Shown: in pieces, positions 39,301 through 51,300 of the stretch
Layout: every line of letters starts with the position of its first letter
Position numbering within the stretch: the stretch's first letter is position 1
Origin: Tigriopus japonicus
Lineage: Eukaryota; Arthropoda; Copepoda; Harpacticoida; Harpacticidae
Assembly: GCA_010645155.1 (NCBI GenBank)
Contig: JAAGOF010000204.1
Coordinates: forward strand, 149,462 to 213,461
Length of the DNA: 64,000 bases
Direction of reading: 5' to 3'
Translations under genes and position numbers: made by a program
Notes under the pieces: generated by a model
Database searches by the model: none
Seen by the model: the letters and a program-made list of their open reading frames with translations, nothing else
Told to the model about the DNA's origin: nothing

Positions 39301-42300
39301 TTATGGCACAAGGCACTTTTCGGGAAAATGGTGGGAGAAGTCGGGAAACCCCACTAAGTGAGACCTGGTGGTCGCAAGTCCAGAGAAAAACACATCATTT
39401 CCTCAAGATCCAACCCTATCCAAGTGGTTATTGTGCCAGACTAGCACTGGGATTCTACCATTGGACCTCAGATGGATTGGGAAACGAAAGACCGGAAAAT
39501 CCCCAGCTAAAAAAAAGAGTCTCGTAGTTTTTTGGCAATATGCGTGTGACAGAAAAGCAAAGACCATCTCTATTGGAGAATTCTGCTTCAGTCAGATATT
39601 ACGAGTAGAGCTTGCTTGTGGTGACGAAAGAAGGCCCCCTCCTGAAAGACTGGGAAAAGCCTTGAGGAGATCTACAAGGGGTCCAATTTGGGGGACGAGT
39701 TGGTGACAAGGACGACGACGGTTGGAACCACCGAGATGGGAATATTAGAGCAAAAACTGATGATACCCTTCCCCTCATGGGTTCAGACGGTGAAGGAGGG
39801 ATCTTTGCTCCCAATCCCTCGTGGTGCATTGAGTCCTTTCACCACTGCAGAATAAACGTACTCATACGGGCATATATAACTACACACACTAGCATATCTA
39901 GGGCGGAGAAATGAAGAGAGAAATTGGCAAGAATATTCTATTATCTCTATTGGAATGGAAAGACCCTTATCCGGCCTAAACCGTGTCATGTGGCTCATTG
40001 GGGTTCATTCAAGAATAAAAGATAGGACATTCATCTTCATCATCATCCATCGGTCCGATAGGATGCTCTCTTTTTCCACGTATAGGTCTGAAGGGTGAAA
40101 GTAACGATCTTAACCGGTTCAGATAACTCGTAGATCCTTTTTTCATTGCTAAAATATAGAGGGAATCAACTGCTTAACCCGACAAAAACAGCCTTTACTC
40201 AGCTCTTTTTTGAGAGACTTTGCTGTGACACAAAAAACGACAGTGGCTCGATCAAATTCATATCTCTGAAAAGTGAAGGCTTGAAGGCAGACGAGAATAA
40301 AGTTTGCTTCCCTGGGGCTCTTTTTTCAAGAATCTGCATTTTGACAAACAAAATTTCCGCTTCAAAAATCACTTCCAAACACAACAAGGCTGTACAAGGA
40401 ACTCGTTGGTTCCCAAGACGAGTCAAGGAACCTCTTGGAAGGAACCTCTTCTAGTGGAATATGTCCGCACGTTCGTTTTCCATAGGAATGAATCTACGGC
40501 GCAAAGAACTTTCAAATATGGGCGCTCTTTTGCAAAAGATTGAAACCCCTGATTTCAAGGCCTCCATTTTGAGCAGCCCAGCAAATGTCGACCCGCATGT
40601 AGTAAACAGTAAAACGCTGGGTGCAAACTATCCCTGATGATGAGGTTCAAATTTTCATGGCAAAGACAACATACACAAACATGTTTTTTCGCCCATTTAA
40701 TGCATTTTCCACGGCCTCTTTCCAAGGTTGGGGTCCATGTCATGAAGATTTTAAAATTCTTTTCTGGCATAAAGCTGAACAATGCAATTTTCTCCCCTCG
40801 TTTCACGATCCCAAAGCGAGACACGGGGGGAAAAAGTAAAAAAAAAGTCCGGCCAGAACCAGGATCCCTTTTGCAAATAGCTTGTGGTTGTTAACACCTC
40901 CCTATTTTTGGGGCTCTATTGTTCCTCTTGCACTAAAGTTGTTCCAATGAACCTCCCTTCAGGAGGTCCTGACGATTTCAAGGAGAAGAATTTTCATGAG
41001 AAACAACCCAAAGAAGACCAAGGTTTTACTGGATCATAAAACGACTTCAAGTTTTGCTATGGACCCGCCGAAGAAGGACGATTCTCTCTGGCTAAGATTG
41101 CATTACTTCTCGAATGAGAGATCAGACCAACCATTGTGAGTATAGAATCCAAACGGAGACCATCATGCATCATCCAAGTTCAACTGCATACATGAGAAAG
41201 ATGGCGCCGATTGTTGGCTCAGTCTCACAAGGCCTATTTTGGCAAAGACGGGTAAGCATTTTTAAGTGAACTTTGGTTGAAAACTAGCTTTGAATAGGTA
41301 CTTCTGCACCTTTCAGTTCCACCAGGCTCCAAGATGGGGGACATCATTTGGGGTCATTTATCTTTTCCATTTTCTCCACGAACATGCCTTGACTCCTCCA
41401 TTCCTTCATTCTGAACTGTTCCCAGTCTCAAAAGAGCCCCTCACAATATCTTCTTACTGTGTGAAGGTGGGTCTTGTCCCAGGGCCCTCACTATCTCTTT
41501 CTCGGTACTAGTCATATCATTGGTGCCTACATACCTTTCCCATCGTCAGCATCATCCATTTCTTCTTCAGGGTCAGCCACTCACTCAGTCACTCGCTCTT
41601 TCTCTCGCACACACATAACCTACCAAAAGAAAGATCCCACGAAGAATAGGGTTTGGACCTCCTGATCTCTCTAGTGTGATATTTTCCCTTCTCAAGAAAC
41701 ATGGCCTTTCAAAAGCTGGCGATTTTTTTCACTCTGAGAGCCTAACTTGACAGAGCAAAAAGAGCATCATCATCGTAACAAGGACACTCGATTGACCTGG
41801 ACACACACACTATCCCACTTCTGTACAGGCTACTTGGGTACGTGCTTGGACTTGATTTTTTGGTCAATGTAAACAAGAAGATACGAGAAGATTCTGAAAG
41901 GACACTTGATCTACTTGACTTCGTGTGGTTGAGACTTGAACCTGAGTTAAACATGGTTTCTTAGACTGCCCACCATGTCAATTCGTTAAGCCTTCTAGTC
42001 AGATCAGTCTAGACAACAACGGATTTTCACTTGAGAAACGAAGTCCAAGCTAAGTACTCTCACTCATTTGTAACTGTGTTTTTTGCTTCCTCAGTCACCC
42101 TTCTTTAATTGTCTTGTGAGCACTGAGGCTGGTTAAACCGGTTACACCCATAAGACCGAATGAGTAGGTTCTTTTTGGGAGTACGTTGTTGTCTCAGCAG
42201 AGTATTTTAGGGACAAAAAGTACCCTGGTTGACTTATGAAAAGAAGGAAAGCTTCCCTTGAATGGCAACGGGGATCTTACTCCGGTGAGGCTATTGAGGC

Positions 42301-45300
42301 CAAAACTAGAGCGAGTTGAGTTATGACACCGAAATTAAGCCAATGTTCAACCCTTCCATTCAATGTGGGTGACATCAGTGACAAGAGACAAAAACCTAGG
42401 AAAAAGTACCCCTAAAGAAAAAAGTGAGTAAGTTGGACATGACCGTGGCCAAGTAGGAAAAAAAATATTGAGAGAATGAGGGCGAAGATGCCAAAAACAA
42501 GAGGGTGAAAGAGGACCGGTTTCAAAGGAGACTTGCCGAAGGGTGACTTGATTTGCGGCCAAGAGGGCAAGGGGAATGACATCTATAAAGACTTGTTGAT
42601 GAGCCCAATAAATCTTGCCTCACGATTCTATTTCCATCACAGGAAGATCAAAAACACCTTTGGCCCCACTCTGGCTTCTTTCTGCGCGACAAAAATGGGT
42701 CTCTTTTTGGGGGGGGCAAAGAAGTCAAACTTCTTTGCGTACTCGGTCATAATGGACCATTTTAATGTTCAAGAGCACTCACCCCTCCTCAATTCTTGGT
42801 TGGCACGAACAAGATCCAACATAACGATCTAAATGCAAAGCGTTTTCGTCTCAGGGGACTCATGTCTATTGTTGCATTGTTCAAGGACAATTCCACGCCA
42901 CTTGCTTTTCAAGGTCTGCACAAACCAACGACACTTTGCAGTTTAAGGCCCAGTTAAACCGACGACCCAACCTAAATTGGAGGTGGAAAACCTGACCCAG
43001 AGCCCTTTGGCCTAGAGTCATTTCCAGGGGGCACATCTCGTTTCCTTTATTCATTTTATTCCCATTTGAGATGTACTTTCTGGCCATTGTTGTGTTTTCA
43101 AAGCCGTCAAAGTGCCTAAGAAGACATTTTGAAATGACGCGAATGTAGTGCCTTCGTTTCAGCTCAGACGATTATGTGGCCATAGTCTTTCTTCTTTGTT
43201 TTGACCATTGGGGCTATTCCTTACGCTTGCCAACGACCATTTTAATCTCCAGAGAATATGGGGGAGATTTCATTATTCCCCATGGGCTTTTCGCCAAGAT
43301 TGAAAACTCAGGGTGACGAAATGAAACGTCCTCAAATGCTCATCTTGGCAATCTTTTGTCTTCTTGCATTGCGATTTTTGAGAGCATCTCCATGTGAGTG
43401 AGTTGGTCCAGTTTTCAAACGAGATGAGCTTAGTTTCCTATACGTTATATTATCTAATATTACGCGCCTTCACAGAATGTGAAAAAGTTTTCACGCCTCC
43501 TCCCTCTAATCACTGTAAGCCATTACGCTACAATACAAAGATACCAAGCACAATGGTCGGTTGAATGTGAGAAAAACTAGGAAAATGGGACGGGTCCATA
43601 AATCTTGATCAGCTCTCAAGATAACAAGAAGTACCACCATTACCTGAGGAGCGAGGAAATTTTCCGCAAAACAAAGTGTATTAATCAAGTGAGCTGGATA
43701 AGAACGAGGGGAGGAAGGGAAGGTAAGACGGGAAACGGAGATATGCCTTATAAAGTCTCTGTTGAAGGGGGAAGGTGGGATTTCAGGTTAATATTATCGT
43801 GTTTATCTACAGTTCTCAGCACGACAGCCAACTCTATTTATTCAGCAGATTGTAAATACCAAAGCGTTGAAGCTCTCTATGTGCAGAGCACCAGGGTTTT
43901 TGACCTTTACGGAACAAATTGCTTGCACGAAAGATCCATCCAATGTGTAGAAGAAGGTCCATCATGCACACGCGTTCCAATGAGGCTCTGTTTCATGAAC
44001 GCCTGAGATGTCCCATTCATGAATCCTATTGTTGGAATGAGGACGGACATGGCTCGTAAAAAGAAGGTTTCTTAGCCTTTGGACAAGGTCACTTTGTAAA
44101 TAATGTGCCGATTCCGGACCAAAGCTCCACCAAACGGAGGCCGAGAAGGAAGAAAGAGAAATAACCATCAAATACCAATTACCCGGATGAGCCCGGTTTA
44201 CCAACCATACAATACTGTGTTTGAGCTAGAGTGGGGCTTGCAACCATTGGCATCCCTGACCAGACCTAGACCTCGCCACCTGGATGACTGGCTGAAGAAA
44301 CATGCATAAACGATTTGTTATTTGTTGAAGGGAAATGAAGATTCCGAGGGGAGGAACGAGCCAACGCCAAAGCTCTCTCTTACTCACTCGCCTCTTTGTA
44401 CTTTGCTCCTCGCCAGTCACCACCCAACTCACACGCGATCTACATGCGCCCCAAGAGGAAACCAATTTCTTTCCAAGCCATTACTACAGGCAAAGCATCC
44501 TTGGGCTGAAGATGTGCATCAGCCACCAACCCAACGACATCAACAACATCAACAGCAACTCCTTCAGGGCACTTGGAGCACTCCAAGGAGTACGAGACTC
44601 ATCGGTATCCGTTACTTACGAACAAGTCCTCACTGATACGGTTGTGTATTTTTTGGAGACCAGAGATTGTATACAGAACCCTATTCTGGGCAGTGCTTAC
44701 TCCTAGTTTTCTTAAAAGTAGCTTCATTACCTTAAATTTGATCTACTTAGATCAAATATGGCGTTATTATAAGCGTTAAGGGTTGAAATTGAAACCAGAC
44801 ATCCATATCCTCCGTTTGTTCGTTTGTCCTTGACAATCCTTAAAAAGAACTATCCATGTCTGAAATTGGAATCGCTGTACAGCACTACTACAGTTTATGT
44901 TGGCTCAAGGTACAAAAGGGCTGAACAATGTGGAAAATGCAAAGGGGGTTTCTATTGGAAGGTCCAGTCCAGGTCTGAAATCACATGCATTAATCAGTGG
45001 ACACTCCAACAGAGCATGTGGCAGTTATCTCTTAATCAATTAATCCAGTTCAGCATGAATTGTACTCAAACAACACCCTGAAGTTTTCATTCAAAGCTCC
45101 ACAAGAGATGGAGGAGAATCGGATTGCCCTTTCCCTTGAAATTGTAGTGGGTCCAATTCTTTATTTCGTTTCCATCTCCAGCCATTTTCTAACGGTCGTC
45201 CATTTCATCGCCAATGGAGGAGATCGGATCTTTTTCAAGGCTTAGCTAGCTCGCCGGGTGCATTAGATTCGGTGAAGCGATAGGTTCCAAAAATATGTCG

Positions 45301-48300
45301 AGATGGTATACGATTGCAAAAGATCAACAAAATATACTGCCATGGATACAGTCGGATAGAGAAAAAGCATTCGACCTAAACACAACGCTACGTTCGGACT
45401 GGAAATGCGTGCCAAGGCCTCAATTAATGGAACAACTAATATATGAGACTACCTACGTAGACTCGAGACAATTTGAAACCCCACCGGCAACCCAAAAGGC
45501 CGGAATGTGCTCGCTTCCCTGACGTACTGTATACTACAAGGTTAAATTTGAGGATCATCGTGCTCTTCAGGCTTAACGAATAACGCATAGAGAGAGCTGG
45601 CTAAGCTGAATGATCCCGCTTACAGCTCAAGAGACATTGAAGAGGACCATCAAGCGATGTTCTTGGCCCCATTTTCACTCCAATCATTTAGACACATAGT
45701 ATAGAAAGAAAAAAAAGAGATCTTTCGTCCGCTCTCCCTCTCGCTCGGTCTTCAGTCTTGGTTGGGATAGAATCAATTCTAATAATGGGTTTCCCGCCCT
45801 CTTCTTTTTCATCTACAGAGTTTTCTTACTCCGGGGGCCATTTCCAAGTGGAACTCACTTCAACATTTCCAATTCAACACCAATCGATCGATCCATCTCA
45901 GTATCTTCTGTTGAATCCGAGTTGTGGCCTTGCGTTGTTCGATATTACTCCATGCCATCAGTTGGCCTTTTCCGGAAGTTGGTCTTGCCACAATGGAATA
46001 TCTACAGTTTGATCTCATTTAAATTTCAATTAAAGTCGTTGGAACTTTTTTTCTGCCAAAGTGTGCGGCAATCTTTTTAGAAAGTGTCGATAAACTTAAT
46101 CTGCAGTATTAAGACCTTCTTCTTTCGTGTCGAGTCGAAAGTAAGCAGATAATCTCATCTGATATTAGGTTCTCGATCCATCTAATTCCCTCATTCTCGA
46201 TTTGTATCATATAGATACAAAAAGTGTCCTTATAACACACGCTTTTACTTTGATCAAGATCCGTGATAATGTAAGATGTTTGTCATTTTGTGCGTTCCAA
46301 TCTTAAGCATGGAACGCTATAAGGTTCTTGGTTTGTAATTCTATTTGACATGTTAACTTAAATCATACCTGTGTTCTGGTGTTCTGAGGCTATTCCCACC
46401 CATGACATTATAGCTATCATATTCTAAACTCAAGGCACACTGTCCTGAAAATTGCCTTAACACATAAATCTTTGTACTAGTCAATAGTACAACAACCTTT
46501 GACACACTAAAAAGCTATTATTTTGGACTGTAGGAAGAAGCTTGTAGTTTAAAGCTAAAAAAAGATGCCTTCAAACCTTGGGAATCCCTTTGGAACAAGG
46601 AGGAGGAAAGAATTGTGAGAACAGTTCTAATTTCCCTGGTGGGCCGCAGAGGTTGTAGTACAACATTCTTCATCTCCAAAGTAGAAAAAAAAGCCTTGAT
46701 TCTGAAACTTTAGCGTTCTAAACCAATCTTTTGAACCGCAGTGTCTGCAAAAGAAACAAGTTCAAACCTCTGCATGAACTGTTGTGTTCCCAAACTAATC
46801 TGAAGGGATGGTAATCTGTGTCTGACGAAATTACGGAACTTGGAATTAGGTCAAGATTGTTCCCTGTGTGTCTGAGTTCCAGGTATAAAATAAAACACAA
46901 TGTGGAACAGTTTCTTTTCCTCTAGATATTGAGTGAAGGCTTTTTTTGAGGAAGTTCATTAGGATGAGTTTTTGTTTGCACTTGCCCCTAGAGAATATTA
47001 AAGAGAGAAAAGATAAGATGGATGTGACTTTTGTGGAGGGTATTAAAATTGATCCAATGGCTTTTTCTCGTTTTCAGATTTGCTTTGCTGGATACTGGGC
47101 ATGTGGAGAAAAAACGATGAGCAAGAACCTGCTTATAAGTTACTTGTCTTCATTCAGATCTCTTGTTCGTCTTGGAAGATTTTGGTGCCAGAAGTCCACT
47201 CTCTTTGGTCTCAACATCCCCAAACTAGGTTTCTACTTCAATTGGTTAGCTTTGAGGCTTTTTTTCTCAAACAAACTTCGTCTGTTGAGAGTGATAAATG
47301 TTCCATTGTATTGAACCTGTCAAGACCGTTGAGTCGAGAGTCCACCTTCAATTTGGAACACTACAAATTTGGAATGGAACGAGAGGTCCGTCTTTTTTCC
47401 CAAAACGAATCGTTTCAAGGCACCACCGTGCATTGAAATGCCCCTTCATGCCATGTTAAATGGAAAAGTTTTATGGCCAATGATTGATGCATTTCGAGTC
47501 CTTCAAGTTCTGTGGTGGAAAGAGTGTTCGTGACTCTGACTTTTTCTTTCCACTACCTCGCCTGGAAATGGTCAAGAATGAGGGAAAATGGTTGACAAGC
47601 TCTTGATGAATTAGGCTGGAAAAGACCTTGTTCTTGGCTGGTTTTTGGCTCGGCAAAACCAGTTTTGGCAATTCCTCATGGCCAGCTTTACCTTCTTAGT
47701 CGATAGATAGATAGGTTCTCGATTGAGAGGAATGGCCTTCAAAATCTATTCGTTGCCCTTTTGTTATATTGTAAGTCTCACTTGATTAGTGCCAAGACAC
47801 GGTCTAAGTGGAGAGACCCTTAAATGGGAAACCTTCAGGGGGTTTTTTCACTCTGAAGATACAGTGTCCAATTATTTTCACATTTTGTCGAGTGAAGATT
47901 GTCGAGGGAAGAGAAAAATCTACTTTTCAGTGAATAAAAATTTGCCAGATAATTGAGGTTGAGCTTCGATTTTTTGTAGGCGAACGAAACTAATCCCCAA
48001 AATATCTCTCTTGGATTAGATGAGATGGAGACGACGAATAAGTCAAAAGAAAGCACGGAAAAATCTTAAAGAGACTTTTTCAGTTCATTCTTCGAGTACA
48101 ACTTATCCAGTTATGGATCTTCAGCACCATTCATTGACTCAGATGTTCATTTTGAAATATGATATCTTTTTAAGACCTATACAAATACAACACAATCACA
48201 ATCCGTCTGTGGGCTAAAAATAGGTATCTCTGAGTCTTTTACGCATATTCCACGAATGTACGATGCTGCATACACTATCCATCGGGACAAGATGATCTAA

Positions 48301-51300
48301 TTGTCACACAAATATCAATTCTGAACTGGCCATTGTTCCACTTTTTTTTATTTCCGTAGAAAGGAGTTTAAAGGTGATCTTGAATGTCCAACTCAGGATC
48401 GAAAAACATTACTTTGCATAAACGGCTAGTCAACTCTCATTAAGATATGCGCCTGTGATAGCTGACGTCATAACAAGACGTATGAGCTATCCGGCTCAAT
48501 ATCCGCCTTCATCTTTGGGTTGTCAATTATGGGCTAGGTATCCAACGTTGGTCCAAATATTTACCTTACTGTACCGAGCCTGTTTACAGATCCTATCCTT
48601 GCACGAAAGTATTAATGTCAGGAGGAATCCTAAGATGATGAGGATCCCTGGGGAATGACATCTCTCAAATCAGACGCACCACAAGCACGCCTCCATCTGG
48701 GACAGATCCCTTGGGTGACCGGATCCACCAACAACCAAGTAGCCCAAGCAATCTGTTGACGTTCCATATTCCCTAGTTCCAGATTTTTTAAGAGGATGAT
48801 GAAGCAGAACCCTTTTGCTCGCCATCTAGGTCGACCACCGAATTGACACGAGATTTGGAGCTCTGAATCCGAGAGAAAAGTTATCCGGATGCATTTGGTG
48901 GCTTTGATCTCTGGCATCCTTGAACGAGGTCCTGAGGAAATCAAGTTTTTCAAGATTCCTGATTAGTTTTCCCCCATCAAAGAGAGGGAAAGGTTGTGCG
49001 GTAAACAACTTGAGAATGGCGGGTCCCCTTTCACCATCCATTTCAGAACATAAATGTTGGAGTATGAACCCCTTCAGTTCATTGCCGCTTGCTCCCCAAA
49101 ACCCTTTAGTGAAGGCGTGGATGCAGTTAAGGCCCAATGTGGATCGGGGTCGGAGTCAATCAACAAAGAGCCAAACTTTGAAACCAATCAATCAACTGAT
49201 TGAGAAAGAGACTCACTCTTCCAGTACTGAAGTTGTTGGCATAGCTTCTCGTGTATTCCATCATCATGCACATCAACTTGCTCCAAAGACGCTGAGAAAG
49301 TCGATCATCCATGTGTTTAACTTTGTCGATCGGAGCGATTTCATTCCTGCTACGCCAAATAAACCAGTTGGCTCAGCTTGGGCAAGAAAGAATTCCCGGT
49401 AGCTGACAATATTTGCTTTAAAGGTACGTACTATATGAGGAAAACGATCACACTTTAAAGATTTGATTGAACAGTGTGCAAAAACTTTTTAGAATGAGGC
49501 GAAGGGCTTTCTCGGCTGAAGCTTTCATAAATCTCTGACCTGATTTCATCGTATTCAATACAGAGGGGTGCAATTTCCTACAAGCAGAAAGCAGTTTCCT
49601 TGTGTGGGTTATCTCCCCTCGTTTTCAAGTTCTTAGGGTCGACCAAGGTCACCCTAGATCAATTATCCGACTAGAGCAAAGTCATTCTCGACCCTCGGGT
49701 TCTTGCGTTTGGTGTTAGGGAGAAAGTATGAGGGATGAGCACTTACCATTTCGAGCCCCAGATTTTTCCGTTTCCCTAACAGTTTGGTCGTCGAAAAATG
49801 CGTGTTTGTCTTTGGGATGAACTTTGGGCTCTCTTCACCATTACTGACGGATATTTATGATGACGATCAGTGATGCTGCTCTGACCTTAACAATGAGAGC
49901 GAATGAGACAAAGTAGTCAAGAATTTTGGTTGGAAAGGACAATGAGTTTTCTTGGGAATATTCTTGAAGCAAACGTATGTGTCTAAAACATCCCTCAATG
50001 TCCATGTTTGGTTGCCCTTGATCTTCAAGAAAGTTGAAGAGATGTTTTCCCCAAGATTGGGGTAATGCAGATACGAGTCTGAGCGGTCTGCATGATGAAA
50101 ATGGTCCGTTCGACCTTCTTCATTCAAACGTTGTTGGGCCATCCATTGGCCATGGTGATGTCCGCCAACACTGATGGTCACAAACCATTTGGTTTCTGGC
50201 CTTAAGCTCTTGTGCTTGAAGTGGTTTGCATATCTGGATTGTGCCGAGGCCAATATTTATGACCTGTAAGTGCCAACCACGCAATATTGGTTGCCAAACT
50301 TACAATATGGGACAATAAAGTACCAGTCTTCCATTTTCAGGCCCTTTTGCGCGGATCTACGCTGAAAAGGCTTATTGAGTCGGTTCGTGCGTTGTAGCGG
50401 TCTTCAGCCTTCAGCTTTTAGCCTTTAGTGGTGCCCAATACACGGAGAAAGATGTCCAGCTCAGCATCTGTCCAAACCAAAGAAGTTCTCAAGTTAGAAA
50501 TGGGGGCCACCCATTCGCCATGTATTTTTTTAGTTTTTCGTGTCAAGAAGTTTACTTCCAGGAATGTATTGTCACCTCTTTGGCCACGTTTGCGTAAAAA
50601 AAGTTCTCGCACTTTAATGGGAAAAGAGAAAATGAAGTAGTCCTCTCTCCGTCTAATTCAGGTGTTGAGAATTTTAGAGGTAAAAGTCATTTTCCACTTT
50701 TTGCACACTTGTACATCCTTAAGCTTGACTATATTGCTGTAACGAATAAAAATATTGAAAACGGAGTGTAGTGTATCGGGGATTACTGTAAATTGATAGA
50801 ATAAAGCAGACAGCCAAAAGGTTCGACGAAAAGCGAAAAGAGTGTACGAGATCCCGTTAGGAAGTAGCCTCTTGTTCGAATCCCCTCCAGGGCCCTTCTG
50901 AACAGAAAGAAAATCGTTTTTCCACCAGGATTCTCAAGCCAATACTAGATATTTGACCTTGATCACAGGAAAAAGGTGTCCCCTTCGTACCTTTTACACT
51001 TGAACGAGGAAAATCAGACTTTTGGTTGTGAGCATATTCGTAAATTCGTTTTCAGTGGAACTTATGGGAAAATGTTCTGAGGGACGGTTTACCCAAAATT
51101 TTGTTCGAAAACTTATTTAAGCCATAAGTGACAGATCTTAAAAAAACATTTTTTGACTGGTTGGTTTCTAATGTGCAAAGATCTAGAGATAAAGCTCATC
51201 AAGGTTAGGTTTCCATCTATTTGTCGCTCATCCGTGGGTAGGCGTGGCAAAGTAAAGTGGAATGACCCACACGAAGTAGGGCTCGTAAAGGTAATGGAAA

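Noticed and set aside
43476..43514. Micro-exon AATGTGAAAAAG... between an acceptor and GTAAGC
   Set aside because: Joined to the signal-peptide exon at 43321 it creates an immediate TAA stop.
47096..47436. + strand frame after a TTTTCTCGTTTTCAG-like acceptor
   Set aside because: It has a coding-like look but no upstream exon in matching phase and no domain. The length is within chance.
48463..48470. Perfect CRE TGACGTCA (also at 3380-3387)
   Set aside because: One to two copies of an 8-bp palindrome are expected by chance in 64 kb, and neither is near a supported promoter.
48826..49137. 103-codon minus ORF overlapping a 160-codon + ORF
   Set aside because: There is no splice or domain support for either strand.
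50830..50905. B-box-like TTGTTCGAATCC suggesting a tRNA
   Set aside because: A convincing A box and acceptor stem are missing. At best it is a decayed tRNA-like fragment.
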